A stretch of 64,000 nucleotides of DNA from Streptomyces sp. AM 2-1-1. Lineage in GTDB: Bacteria > Actinomycetota > Actinomycetes > Streptomycetales > Streptomycetaceae. Location: the NCBI RefSeq assembly GCF_029167645.1, contig NZ_CP119147.1, positions 3,720,001-3,784,000 of the forward strand, read 5' to 3'. The stretch's first letter is position 1; each line of letters opens with the position of its first letter. Shown piece by piece: positions 17,891 through 26,203 of this stretch. Under the pieces are notes generated by a model. That model ran no database searches, had not been told where the DNA came from, and worked only from the letters and a program-made list of their open reading frames with translations. The position numbers and the translations under genes were made by a program.

Positions 17891-18213
17891 GACGACGCTT
17901 CCTCCCTGTTTACCGCACCTTGCCGGCCCGGGCCCCCATCTTGCCCCTCGGGCCACAGGCTGTCACGGGAGGAGTCTACGGGCACCGGGGCGGGCGGGGG
18001 CGGTGGATGAGGGGGAGCTCTCATCGAGCTTCTGTGCAACCGGTGCGCACCGGCGCCCTCCGTACACCCCAACGCGCCCTGTACGTACGGCTGGGGAGGG
18101 GTCCTCGCAGCCGTACGCGGCCGCCCCGGGAAAGGCTTCGGACAAAGCCCCATTCGGCCTACTGCCCGGGGCGCCACGAGCTCTACGGACTCGCCCTCAC
18201 CTCCCGGTCCGGG
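17891..18213. other. intergenic, promoter region of the PAS protein
   Basis: The 323 bases between the stop of the SSI-like gene and the start of the PAS protein gene (both minus strand) show no convincing gene. They carry the ribosome-binding site and presumably the promoter of the PAS protein gene. Confidence 0.4.
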
Positions 18214-18996
18214 TCACTCCCCCGTGGCCGGGAGCAGCGGGCGCAGGGCGTTCCAGCGGGCGATCTCGCAGCCGTTCTTCCGGTTCACGGACGCGTCGAC
18301 CGGCCGGCCGCGCCACGTCCCGGTGATCCGGGCGCCGGCCGGTCCGCCGTACATCTGCGTGCACATCGCGTCCTCGTCGACCGGCCGGAACAGGTCCTCG
18401 CCCGCCCTCTCCGCCTCCGCCAGCCGGTCGCAGGCGGCCTGTGCCTGCGGGTGGTCGCCTCCGGCCCGGGTGCCCGAACGGGTCCCGGAGTCAGGCGTGC
18501 ACGTCACTTCGTACGAACCGTCCGCGAGGGGCTGACCGGCCGCGGGCTTCCCGGAAGCGGTGACGGCGGGGGCGTTCCCCGTGTCCTGGACGGTCACCGT
18601 CAGCCGTGTCGGGGCGTCCGCCGCGCCGTCAACCGTCCCGCCCGTCGGCGCGGGAAGGGTGGTGGGCCGGGCGGCGGGGCGCGTGGCGGGCCGCCCGGTG
18701 TCCTCCGGCGTGCCGGTACGCCCGGGGAGAGCGGGTACGTCCGTGTCGCGCGGGCCACGGGCCTCCGCCGGTCCGCCCTTGCGCGCGGGGCGGAGCAGGC
18801 CGCCGTACGGCGATCCGGCGAGCCCGGACGAGACGACCGGCCCCGACAGGGGGGCGGGCCCGGACTGCTCGGATACGGGGAGCGGTCCGCTTCCCTCCAG
18901 GGGTACGGGCAGCGGTCCCACGGCCGTGGCGAGGGGGGCGGCGGTGGACAGCACGGCGAGCGAGACGACGGCGGTGAGGGCGAGACGGCGCAGCAT
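18214..18996 (-). CDS. secreted subtilisin-inhibitor-like (SSI family) protein with long linker
   Basis: This 260-residue secreted protein has a Sec signal peptide (residues 1-25, ending ATA). A roughly 110-residue Pro/Gly/Arg-rich linker is followed by an SSI domain (about 130-255). SSI marks are LTVTVQDTGN, YEVTCTPD, the QAQAACDRLAEAE helix, MCTQMYGGPAGARITGTW and a final Cys in NGCEIARWNAL. Four cysteines suit the two SSI disulfides. SSI proteins inhibit subtilisin-like proteases after secretion. The P1/P1' pair (Met-Val in classical SSI) aligns here with Gln-Met, so specificity may differ or be lost. Ordinary SSI proteins are about 110 residues when mature; this linker is unusual and might anchor the domain to the envelope. 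ATG 18996 follows a purine-rich run. Confidence 0.8.
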   Translation of the reverse strand: MLRRLALTAVVSLAVLSTAAPLATAVGPLPVPLEGSGPLPVSEQSGPAPLSGPVVSSGLAGSPYGGLLRPARKGGPAEARGPRDTDVPALPGRTGTPEDTGRPATRPAARPTTLPAPTGGTVDGAADAPTRLTVTVQDTGNAPAVTASGKPAAGQPLADGSYEVTCTPDSGTRSGTRAGGDHPQAQAACDRLAEAERAGEDLFRPVDEDAMCTQMYGGPAGARITGTWRGRPVDASVNRKNGCEIARWNALRPLLPATGE

Positions 18997-19338
18997 TGCG
19001 GCACTCCTGGTCCTGGGGCGGGCACGGATCGGCGGCGGGCAGCGGCTGACCCATCTCGACTCCCTGGATCACGTCGGCCCTTTCTGATGTCCCTAACGTC
19101 CCTCCCGCCCCGACGTTGCGCGATCCGGAAGGGCCGCACGGAGCACACCGGGGCGCACGCCGGTGTGGACAGGCGCGCACCGGCTGCGGGGCGTCAACCG
19201 ATCGGCCTCCCGCGAACCGGCGCGGTATGTGCTTTGCCCTCGTGCCCACCTGCCTAGTACCGTGGGCCGCGATTGGTGACACGGCCTCCGGCTGTGTCAT
19301 CATCTGCACGCACCACTCGCGCTTGCGCGAGGTGTGCT

Positions 19339-19429
19339 GGAGGCGTCGCCTAGTCCGGTCTATGGCGCCGCACTGCTAATGCGGTTTGGGTTTTAAAACC
19401 CATCGAGGGTTCAAATCCCTCCGCCTCCG
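19339..19429 (+). tRNA. tRNA-Ser(GCU)
   Basis: This is a class II tRNA with a perfect acceptor stem GGAGGCG/CGCCTCC and discriminator G. The anticodon stem is CCGCA/TGCGG around CTGCTAA (anticodon GCT at 19375-19377). It has a long variable arm (TGGGTTTTAAAACCCA) and T stem GAGGG/CCCTC around TTCAAAT. It reads AGC/AGU codons. CCA is not encoded. The 342 bases in front hold its promoter region and a small hairpin near 19275-19298, but no gene I can support. Confidence 0.93.
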
Positions 19430-19437
19430 CTCCACTC

Positions 19438-19465
19438 GAAGCCCCGTGCCCCGGCACGGGGCTTC
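19438..19465 (+). terminator. terminator of tRNA-Ser(GCU)
   Basis: GAAGCCCCGTGC pairs with GCACGGGGCTTC over 12 bp with a 4-base loop, followed by GGTCGTTCC. The 380 bases from here to the next tRNA contain no gene I can support. Confidence 0.75.
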
Positions 19466-19849
19466 GGTCGTTCCCGGGGCGGCTTCGCTCGTCGGCCGTT
19501 CCCGGCGACGGCGGGAGGGGGCAGCGGGCGCCGGGGCGAAAGCGCGGGGCGGCCGGTCGCCCCGCGCTTTCGCGCGAGGCCGTTGGTGGGTAGGACCGCC
19601 CGGGGTGCCGCACGATCGGTGCCTTCTGCGGTTCTGCGGCTTCCAGGGTTCCGCGGGTCCTGCGGTTCTCCGGCCGGAAGGGGCGATGGCCCAGGAACGG
19701 GACCCGCCCCCGACACGGTGCAGATTCACCCTCTGGAGGCGTTTGCGCAGGTCAGGGCAGGTGCGGGCAATGGATTTCGCGTCACGGCCGAGGTCATGTA
19801 ATGTTGTTCTCGCAACGCCGACCGGGAAGAAAAAAGCCCGGAACGCCAA

Positions 19850-19922
19850 GCACTCGTAGCTTAACGGATAGAGCATCTGACTACGGATCAGAAGGTTGCA
19901 GGTTCGAATCCTGCCGAGTGCA
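19850..19922 (+). tRNA. tRNA-Arg(ACG)
   Basis: The acceptor stem is GCACTCG/CGAGTGC with discriminator A. The anticodon stem is ATCTGA/TCAGAA-like around CTACGGA, with ACG at 19883-19885. The T stem GCAGG/CCTGC surrounds TTCGAAT. A34 would be converted to inosine by TadA, whose gene is also in this window. It reads CGU, CGC and CGA. Confidence 0.93.
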
Positions 19923-19933
19923 CAGCAGGCCAG

Positions 19934-19961
19934 AGGCCCTCAGGAGAAATCCTGAGGGCCT
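19934..19961 (+). terminator. terminator of tRNA-Arg(ACG)
   Basis: AGGCCCTCAGGA and TCCTGAGGGCCT form a perfect 12-bp stem with a GAAA loop, followed by TTCGCG. It begins 11 bases after the tRNA. Confidence 0.85.
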
Positions 19962-20078
19962 TTCGCGTTCTCCGCTCCCGTACGGCGGAGGTCGCTCACG
20001 CCGCTCCCCCGCGGAAGATCGCGCGGGGGAGCGGCGTTCGGACGGTACCGGTGCCGGTACCCGAGCGGTGCGGGTCCC

Positions 20079-20600
20079 TCAGGCGGCGCCGGTGCCGTGG
20101 CCGAGCAGGGGGATCCGGTCGCCGGGCAGGGCGCCGGCGTAGACCTCGACCTCGTCGACGTCCCCGTGCGGGTAGTCGCCCCAGCGTCGGCGGTCCGCTC
20201 CTGGCCCACCTGCAACGGGCCCTCGCCGGGCAGGCCGTCGGTCAGGTGTGCCGGGGATCCGGCGGCGTCGCCGTCGGCGTAGAGGGTGGCCGTGTCGGCG
20301 TGGTCGTCGAGGACGACCACGCCGGGTGGCCGTGTCGGCCCCCGCTCGGTACGAGGCGATGACCCTGTCCTCGCCGGCCGGCGCGCTCGCGGGGAGGACC
20401 AGTTGCCAGGCGCGGGGTGCCGGGTCGTAGCGGAGCTGGAGGGTGTCGGTCCCGGCTGCCCGGAGGGAGAGGAGCGCCATGGGGCGGGCGGGGTCGTTCT
20501 CCGCGAGCCGGACGACCGCGCCGACGGTGAAGCTGTCCCGGGTGTCCACGACCGGGGCGCGCAGGTTACGAGGACCGCCGGAGGCTGACAGCGGCAACTG
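20079..20600 (-). pseudogene. LamG/concanavalin-like domain remnant with two frameshifts
   Basis: A laminin-G-like fold can be read only by changing frame twice. The first piece (VVDTRDSFTVGAVVRL and LLSLRAAGTDTLQLRYDP) runs to about 20340. The second piece (VVLDDHADTATLYADGD) is in another frame to about 20190. The third (GDVDEVEVYAGALPGDR) returns to the first frame and ends at a stop at 20079. Upstream the sequence makes no sense as the protein's front end. In Streptomyces these domains close large secreted proteins, so this is the tail of a lost gene. The two shifts compensate, so sequencing error is also possible. Confidence 0.7.
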
Positions 20601-20675
20601 GCAGTGCCGCAAGAACCGTTCGGGCCGCGGGCGGACCTCTCCTCCGTCCACGGCCCGTGACGGTCGCCGGGTCGG

Positions 20676-21911
20676 TCAGGACGCCGGCCCGGGCGCCGGG
20701 GTGGCCGCCGGGGCAGCCGCCCCCGTCGTCCCCCGCACGACCGGCCGGCGGCGTGACGGGAGGCCGAGGATGGGGTGGGCGACGCCCCAGGCCGCGCCCT
20801 TGCAGACCAACTCCTTGTAGAGGGCGGCGAGGCGGCCGGTGAGGGCCGCGTCGACGGCGCGGTCGTCGGCGGTGACGTACTGGATCAGACCCTCGCTGCG
20901 GCCGAGCGAGATGCACTGGTTGACGTAGCGGACCGACGCCTCCGGGACCTTGCCGCCGGTCAGCCGGGCCGCGATGGTGTCAGCGGCCTGCCAGGCGGTG
21001 GGGACGCCCGAGGCGCAGGACATCCGCAGGGGCTTGTCGCCCGGGCCCATGGCGAGGGCGGCGTCGCCGATGGCGTAGACGTCCGGGTGCGAGAGGGAGC
21101 GCAGGGTGGCGTCTACGACGATCTGACCGGTGTCGCTCGTCTCCAGGGTGGTGGCCCGGGCGATCGGGTGGACCGCGAAGCCGGCGGTCCACACGGTGAC
21201 GGCGGCCGGGAGCGAGGTGCCGTCCGCCGTGGTGACGTGGCCGGCCGCCACGTCGCTGACGGCGGTGTGCTCGTGGACGGTGATGCCGAGCTCGTCGGTC
21301 ACCTTCCGCAGGTGGCGGCGGCCCTTGGGGGAGAGCCAATCGCCGAGTTCACCGCGTGCGACGAGGGCGACGCCGAGGTCGGGGCGGGCCTCGGCGATCT
21401 CGGTCGCGGCCTCCACTCCGGTGAGGCCGCCGCCGACGACGACCACGGGCGCTCCGGCGCCGAGCCCGGCCAGGCGCTCGCGGAGCCGCAGGGCGCCGGG
21501 GCGGCCGGCGATGTCGTGGGCGTGCTCGGCGGTGCCGGGGACACCGTGGGTGTTCCAGCCGCTGCCGAGGGCGTACACGAGGGTGTCGTAGCCGAGTTCC
21601 TCCGCCGGGCCGTCCTCGGCCGGCGCGACGGTGACGGTCCTGCGGTCGACGTCGACGGCGGTGACCCTGGCGAGCCTGAGTGCGACGCCGGTGCCGGCGA
21701 ACATCTCGGCGAAGGGCCGGGGCCGGAGCTCCTGGCCCACCGCCAGCTGGTGCATCCGGACCCGCTCGACGAAGTCCGCCTCGGCGTCGACGAGGGTGAG
21801 GGCGACATCCTCGCGGCGCAGCCGCCTGGCGAGGCGGCCTGCGGCGATGGCCCCGGTGTAGCCGGCTCCGAGGACGATGATGCGGTGCTTGCGGACGGTG
21901 TGGTCCTTCAT
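20676..21911 (-). CDS. FAD-dependent NAD(P)H oxidoreductase (NDH-2-like), ECF41 partner
   Basis: This 411-residue flavoprotein is of the type II NADH dehydrogenase/pyridine nucleotide-disulfide type. The FAD Rossmann motif is VLGAGYTGAIAAGRL (about 12-26). The ATG-type YALGS is at about 115-119, the NAD motif VVVGGGLTGVEAATEI at about 160-175, and the second FAD motif DVYAIGDAAL at about 280-289. No transmembrane segment is seen; such proteins bind the membrane through the C-terminus or work on soluble acceptors. It lies 114 bases downstream of a SigJ/ECF41 sigma gene on the same strand. Genes for oxidoreductases beside ECF41 sigma genes are usually their direct targets. ATG 21911 is preceded by GGAG. 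Confidence 0.85.
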   Translation of the reverse strand: MKDHTVRKHRIIVLGAGYTGAIAAGRLARRLRREDVALTLVDAEADFVERVRMHQLAVGQELRPRPFAEMFAGTGVALRLARVTAVDVDRRTVTVAPAEDGPAEELGYDTLVYALGSGWNTHGVPGTAEHAHDIAGRPGALRLRERLAGLGAGAPVVVVGGGLTGVEAATEIAEARPDLGVALVARGELGDWLSPKGRRHLRKVTDELGITVHEHTAVSDVAAGHVTTADGTSLPAAVTVWTAGFAVHPIARATTLETSDTGQIVVDATLRSLSHPDVYAIGDAALAMGPGDKPLRMSCASGVPTAWQAADTIAARLTGGKVPEASVRYVNQCISLGRSEGLIQYVTADDRAVDAALTGRLAALYKELVCKGAAWGVAHPILGLPSRRRPVVRGTTGAAAPAATPAPGPAS

Positions 21912-21990
21912 TTCCCTGCTCCTGTCTGGCGTCCTGTCCTGCGCGGTTCGCCTCTTGAACCGGACAGCCCGACGATTCCTGACAGGGGTG

Positions 21991-22012
21991 CGGTGTGAAG
22001 CGGCTCACACCG
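21991..22012. promoter_or_regulatory. inverted repeat CGGTGTGA-N6-TCACACCG
   Basis: Two perfect 8-base arms separated by 6 bases lie 14 bases beyond the stop of the ECF41 sigma gene and about 80 bases before the oxidoreductase start. It can form a short hairpin, so it may be either a weak terminator or an operator for the downstream gene. Confidence 0.45.
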
Positions 22013-22025
22013 GGCGCGGGGGCGC

Positions 22026-22973
22026 TCAGAAGGGGCGGACCAGGGGCTCGCCGTGGTCCCCGGACGCCGCCCACTGCCGGGTCGCGCGGACGAGTTTGTC
22101 GGGGTTGACCTGGCTGCGGAACGCGGCGATCCCGTCGGCGGTGATCTCCATGCAGACGATGCCGATGACCCGGTCGTCGAGGACCACCACCAGGGCGGGG
22201 GCGTTGTTGGCGGTCGAGGCCCAGATCCCGGGGGAGCCGCCGACGAGGTCGCGTTTGGCACGGCCGGGCTTGAAGAGGCCCCGCATGAACGTCGCGACCG
22301 CGAGGGCTCCCTCGAACGCCTTGGCGCGCGCCGGGACCTTCCCGCCCCCGTCGCCGACGGCGACCGCGTCGCCGGTGAGGAGCCGTACGAGGGGTTCGGT
22401 CCGGCCGCTGGTGGCGGCGGCGAGGAACTCGTGGACGATCCGGCGGGCGGCGGCCTCGTCCACCTCGGTGCGGGACGTGCCCTCGGCGAGGTGCTTCTTG
22501 GCGCGGTGGAGGATCTGCTGGCAGGCGGCCTCGGTGAGGTCGAGGATCTCCGCGATCCTCCGGTGCGGGTAGTCGAACGCCTCGCGCAGCACGTAGACCG
22601 CGCGCTCGTTGGGGGAGAGGCGTTCCATGAGGGCGAGGACGGCGTACGAGACGGACTCGCGCTGCTCGGCGGTGTCGGCGGGGCCGAGCATCGGGTCTCC
22701 GGCGAGCAGCGGTTCGGGCAGCCACTGGCCGACGTACGTCTCGCGCCGGGCGCGGGCGGAGGTCAGCTGGTTGAGGCACAGGTGGGTGAGGACCTTCGTC
22801 AGCCAGGCCTCGGGGACCTCGATGCGGCCGATGTCGGCGGCCTGCCAGCGCAGGAAGGTGTCCTGCACGGCGTCCTCGGCGTCGCCCGACGAGCCGAGGA
22901 GGCGGTAGGCGATGGCCTCCAGGCGCGGTCGGGAAGCCTCGAAGCGGTCCACGTCGTCCATGGTCAGTGCCAT
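22026..22973 (-). CDS. ECF41-type (SigJ family) RNA polymerase sigma factor
   Basis: This is a 315-residue sigma factor with sigma regions 2 and 4 (about 1-175) plus a SnoaL-like C-terminal domain (about 190-315). Region 2 includes RLEAIAYRLLGSSGDAEDAV. Region 4 includes LSPNERAVYVLREAF and the HTH around AEILDLTEAACQQILHRAKKH. The three ECF41 signatures are visible: WLPEPL in the linker between the regions, DGGGKVPA in the extension, and NPDKL near the end. In this group the fused extension replaces an anti-sigma factor and tunes activity. The start at ATG 22973 is chosen because codon usage before it degrades. The gene directly precedes an FAD oxidoreductase, the usual arrangement. The promoter consensus of the group (TGTCACA and CGTC) was not found convincingly in the gap. 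Confidence 0.9.
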   Translation of the reverse strand: MALTMDDVDRFEASRPRLEAIAYRLLGSSGDAEDAVQDTFLRWQAADIGRIEVPEAWLTKVLTHLCLNQLTSARARRETYVGQWLPEPLLAGDPMLGPADTAEQRESVSYAVLALMERLSPNERAVYVLREAFDYPHRRIAEILDLTEAACQQILHRAKKHLAEGTSRTEVDEAAARRIVHEFLAAATSGRTEPLVRLLTGDAVAVGDGGGKVPARAKAFEGALAVATFMRGLFKPGRAKRDLVGGSPGIWASTANNAPALVVVLDDRVIGIVCMEITADGIAAFRSQVNPDKLVRATRQWAASGDHGEPLVRPF

Positions 22974-23097
22974 GGCCCGGGATTGTAGGGCTTTTCGTAC
23001 GGCCGATGGGGACCGGAACTGCGCGGAAACGACCGGAACCGAGCGAAGGCGACCCGTCCCGTGAGGCGCCGTAGGGTTGATCCCTCGCGGGATCAGG

Positions 23098-24063
23098 ATG
23101 ATGACGGCCTCGGGGGTGTGCGACGTGACGTGGCGGTGCACCGGGCTGCGGTGGCCCGGGGACGCTCCGGAGCTGGGGTGGCGGAGCGGACCGGACCGGC
23201 GGGCGAGTGTCCTCGCGTACGGGAGCGGGCTCGGCTTCCGGGCCGTCGGCGGGCGGACCTGTATCGGTGCGCGGGAGAACGACTGCCCCCTGGGGGCGAC
23301 CGTGCCGGGGCGCGGTACCGGCGCCAGGTGCCCGGAGTGCGCGCGGCTGGACCGGGCGCACTCGGTGGCGGCGGACACGGTCGCGGACGATCCGCGGACC
23401 TACCGGGTCTACCTCGCCTGGTTCGGGCCGGGGATGGTCAAGGTCGGGATCACCGCCGAGGAGCGCGGCGCCGCACGGCTGCGGGAGCAGGGCGCCGTGG
23501 TCTTCAGCTGGCTGGGGCGGGGCCCGCTCATGGCGGCACGGCGGACCGAGGAGGTGTTGCGCGCCGCGCTGGGGGTCCCGGACCGGATTCCGTACGCGCG
23601 CAAGCGGGCGGTGCGCGGGGTGCTGCCGGAGGCCGGGGAGCGCGGTGCGGAGCTGGCGGATCTGTACGGACGGGCGGCGGCGCTCGAAGGGCGCGGCTGG
23701 CCGGAGTCGTTGGAGCGGCTGCCGTACGGGGCGGTGGACCACGCCGGGCCGTTCGGGCTGGGGAACCTGGAGGCCGGTGGCGCGGTCGCGGCGGTACGGG
23801 AGCTGGTCGCGGGCGGGGTGGTCACCGGGCGGCTGGTGGCCGCCGCGGGGCCGGACCTGCACCTGGTCACGGGGGACAGCGGTGCGGTGGTGGTGCTCGA
23901 CACCCGGCTGATGACCGGCTGGGAACTCGTACGGGCCGGCGGCGGGGGGCGGGGCGGGACGCACGGGGGTGACGGTGCCGACGGTGCCGGGGACCGGGGT
24001 CCGGCGGTGAGCGTCCCCGTCGACGTCCTGGGGCGCGGCGGGGTGCAGGACGGGCTGTTCTGA
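23098..24063 (+). CDS. DUF2797 domain protein
   Basis: This protein of about 321 residues belongs to the DUF2797 family. It has a Cys-containing front (CIGARENDCPLG, then CPECARLD), spaced like a zinc site (CxCx-type pairs), followed by a GIY-YIG-like block. In that block, YRVYLAWFGPGMVKVGIT resembles the first motif of a GIY-YIG nuclease fold, and QGAVVFSWLGRGPLMAARRTEE gives the following helix. Function is unproven. The start is uncertain: ATG 23098 or 23101, or GTG codons a little later. It stands alone between the divergent ECF41 sigma gene and a response regulator gene. Confidence 0.8.
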   Translation: MMTASGVCDVTWRCTGLRWPGDAPELGWRSGPDRRASVLAYGSGLGFRAVGGRTCIGARENDCPLGATVPGRGTGARCPECARLDRAHSVAADTVADDPRTYRVYLAWFGPGMVKVGITAEERGAARLREQGAVVFSWLGRGPLMAARRTEEVLRAALGVPDRIPYARKRAVRGVLPEAGERGAELADLYGRAAALEGRGWPESLERLPYGAVDHAGPFGLGNLEAGGAVAAVRELVAGGVVTGRLVAAAGPDLHLVTGDSGAVVVLDTRLMTGWELVRAGGGGRGGTHGGDGADGAGDRGPAVSVPVDVLGRGGVQDGLF

Positions 24064-24191
24064 GCTGGACCGTCTTCTCGCGCCGCGGGGGCGTTCCGAG
24101 GGGCCCTGTCACGCGGGGCGGTCCCCGGACGACGGGCGTTGCCCCGGCTTGACCGGCTCCCACCCCTTCATGACCAGCTCCTGACTCGTTT

Positions 24192-24242
24192 CTCAGGGTT
24201 TTCACAGAATCGGGCAAGCTCCCTCTCAGAGCGGTCTCACAG
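24192..24242. promoter_or_regulatory. direct repeats CTCAG...CACAG in front of the response regulator
   Basis: CTCAGGGTTTTCACAG (24192-24207) and CTCAGAGCGGTCTCACAG (24225-24242) are two copies of a CTCAG-spacer-CACAG pattern. The second copy ends 9 bases before the ATG at 24252. OmpR-type regulators bind direct repeats, so this may be an autoregulatory site. Confidence 0.45.
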
Positions 24243-24251
24243 GGTGGGAGC

Positions 24252-24992
24252 ATGACGACGACCTCGCCCCAGGGGCGTACCGCAGTGCTCAGGGCCGACC
24301 GCAATCCCGTCCGCGTGCTCGTCGTGGACGACGAGCCGCCGCTCGCCGAGCTGCTCTCGATGGCCCTGAGGTACGAGGGGTGGGACGTGCGCAGCGCCGG
24401 TGACGGTGCCGGCGCGCTGCGCACCGCCCGCGACTTCCGCCCCGACGCGGTGGTCCTGGACGTGATGCTCCCGGACATGGACGGCCTGGCCGTGCTCAGC
24501 AGGCTGCGCCGTGACCACGCCGACGTACCGGTGCTCTTCCTGACCGCCCGGGACGCGGTGGAGGACCGGATCGCGGGACTCACGGCGGGCGGCGACGACT
24601 ACGTCACCAAGCCGTTCAGCCTGGAGGAGGTCGTGGCGCGGCTGCGCGGCCTGATCCGCCGCTCGGGCGCGGCCACCACGGCCCGCAGCGAGTCCACGCT
24701 CGCCGTCGGCGATCTTCTGCTCGACGAGGACAGCCACGAGGTGAGCCGGGGCGGTACCGCGATCCACCTCACCGCCACCGAGTTCGAGCTGCTGCGCTTC
24801 CTCATGCGCAATCCGCGCCGGGTGCTGAGCAAGGCGCAGATCCTGGACCGGGTGTGGAACTACGACTTCGGCGGCCAGGCCAACGTCGTCGAGCTGTACA
24901 TCTCCTACCTGCGCAAGAAGATCGACGCCGGCCGCACCCCGATGATCCACACCCGCCGGGGCGCGGGCTACCTCATCAAGCCCGGGGAGTAA
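24252..24992 (+). CDS. OmpR/PhoB-family response regulator, orphan
   Basis: This 246-residue two-component response regulator has a receiver at about 20-135. The acidic pair is DDE in VLVVDDEPP, the phospho-acceptor Asp is in VVLDVMLPDMDG, Thr is in LFLTARD and Lys in YVTKPFS. The C-terminal winged helix (about 150-245) has the recognition region NVVELYISYLRKKID and ends with the wing RRGAGYLIKPG. All key residues are present, so it should be phosphorylatable. In most Streptomyces loci a sensor kinase gene follows directly; here the next gene is a convergent beta-lactamase-like gene, so the partner is missing. ATG follows GGTGGGAG. Confidence 0.9.
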   Translation: MTTTSPQGRTAVLRADRNPVRVLVVDDEPPLAELLSMALRYEGWDVRSAGDGAGALRTARDFRPDAVVLDVMLPDMDGLAVLSRLRRDHADVPVLFLTARDAVEDRIAGLTAGGDDYVTKPFSLEEVVARLRGLIRRSGAATTARSESTLAVGDLLLDEDSHEVSRGGTAIHLTATEFELLRFLMRNPRRVLSKAQILDRVWNYDFGGQANVVELYISYLRKKIDAGRTPMIHTRRGAGYLIKPGE

Positions 24993-25042
24993 CCGGTCGC
25001 CCGCTTCACCGCGCTCCGGAAGCCGCTGCGGCCGGCACGGGT

Positions 25043-26203
25043 TCAGCCCGTCGCACCGGCGGCGTACGTCCAGAAGTCCCGCATCAGCTGCGGCGGTGTG
25101 GGGCCGCCCAGCTCGACCTGGGTCAGCAGCAGGGTGGTCAGCCCGGTGGACGGGACGAGGTGGCCGGCGGTGCCGGTGCCGCCGACCCAGCCGTACCGGC
25201 CGCGTACGTTCCACGGCTCCTTGGTCTCCACGTCCACCGAGCCGCCGAACCCCCAGCCCTGGCCCTCGGTGAAGAGCCCGCTCGCCTCCCGCTGGGCGGG
25301 GGTGAGGTGGTCGGTGGTCATCTGCCGTACGGAAGAGGCCGTGAGCAGCCGCCGTCCGTCGCCGGTCACACCGCCGGCCAGCAGCATCCGGGCGAAGGCC
25401 AGCCAGTCGTCCGCGGTGGACACCAGACCGCCCGCCCCCGAGGGGAACGCGGGCAGGGTGCTCCACTGCCCGTCCGCCGGGTCGACCAGGTCGAACCCGC
25501 CGTCCGGGTGCGCGCGGTAGTACGAGGTGAAGCGGCCGAGGTCCGCCGCCGGGACGGCGAAACCGGTGTCCTTCATGCCGAGCGGTTCGAAGAGCCGCTC
25601 GTGGAGGAACTCCGGCAGGGACCGCCCCGAGACCCGGGCGATCAGCACGCCGAGGATGTCGGAGCAGGTGTTGTAGAGCCACGCCTCGCCCGGCTGGCGC
25701 AGCAGGGGGATGTGGGACAGGGTCCGCATCCAGGTGTCCGGCTCCGCCGCCGCCCGGGGCTGCGGCGATCCCTGGTTCAGCTCGGCGAAGAGCGGCGCCA
25801 CGGCCGGGAGCGTGAAGTCGGAGGGGAAGCCGTACCCGGCGCGGAAGGTGAGCAGGTCGAAGACGGTGATCGGCCGTCGGGCCGGGACGACGTCGTCCAC
25901 CGGACTGTCCGGTGTCCGTACGACCCTGGGTGCGGCCAGCTCCGGCAGCCAGGTCCCGACGGGATGGCCGGGGGTGAGCCGGCCCTCGTCGATCAGCGTC
26001 ATGGTGGCGGCGGCGACGATCGGCTTGGTGAGGGAGGCGATCCGGAAGATCGTGTCGCGGGCCATCGGCACGGTGCCGCCGGTGTTCGAGGAGCCGGCCG
26101 CCGCCACCTCCACCCGGTCGCCGCGGGCCACGAGCGCCACGGCGCCGGGGACAGCGCCCCGTGCGACGTAGGGGTCCAGGAATGCGCGCAAGTCCGTCGT
26201 CAT
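25043..26203 (-). CDS. serine beta-lactamase/esterase-like hydrolase (class C fold)
   Basis: This 386-residue serine hydrolase belongs to the beta-lactamase/transpeptidase-like (PF00144) family. The nucleophile motif SxxK is in RIASLTKPIVAAA (about residue 61). The Tyr-x-Asn motif appears as YNTCSDILG (about 178-186). The third, usually KTG or HxG, is probably GTGTAGHLV near the end. No signal peptide is seen, so it is more likely an intracellular esterase (EstB or lovastatin-hydrolase type) than a secreted antibiotic-resistance enzyme. ATG 26203 is chosen because a clear purine run (GAAGGTGGGA) precedes it. It is convergent with the response regulator gene and shares the spacer with it. Confidence 0.82.
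   Translation of the reverse strand: MTTDLRAFLDPYVARGAVPGAVALVARGDRVEVAAAGSSNTGGTVPMARDTIFRIASLTKPIVAAATMTLIDEGRLTPGHPVGTWLPELAAPRVVRTPDSPVDDVVPARRPITVFDLLTFRAGYGFPSDFTLPAVAPLFAELNQGSPQPRAAAEPDTWMRTLSHIPLLRQPGEAWLYNTCSDILGVLIARVSGRSLPEFLHERLFEPLGMKDTGFAVPAADLGRFTSYYRAHPDGGFDLVDPADGQWSTLPAFPSGAGGLVSTADDWLAFARMLLAGGVTGDGRRLLTASSVRQMTTDHLTPAQREASGLFTEGQGWGFGGSVDVETKEPWNVRGRYGWVGGTGTAGHLVPSTGLTTLLLTQVELGGPTPPQLMRDFWTYAAGATG

Noticed and set aside
15512..18010. 832-residue plus-strand frame opposite the PAS protein gene
   Set aside because: Shadow of the large minus-strand gene; no recognisable domain.
19386..19859. Frames crossing tRNA-Ser(GCU) and the spacer to tRNA-Arg
   Set aside because: They read through a tRNA gene and a terminator and have no protein sense.
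21349..23964. 871-residue minus-strand frame overlapping the oxidoreductase and sigma genes
   Set aside because: Arg/Pro-rich shadow; the real genes with family motifs are in other frames.
25043..26203. Secreted antibiotic-resistance beta-lactamase
   Set aside because: There is no signal peptide and the motif set fits the esterase-like class C group better.
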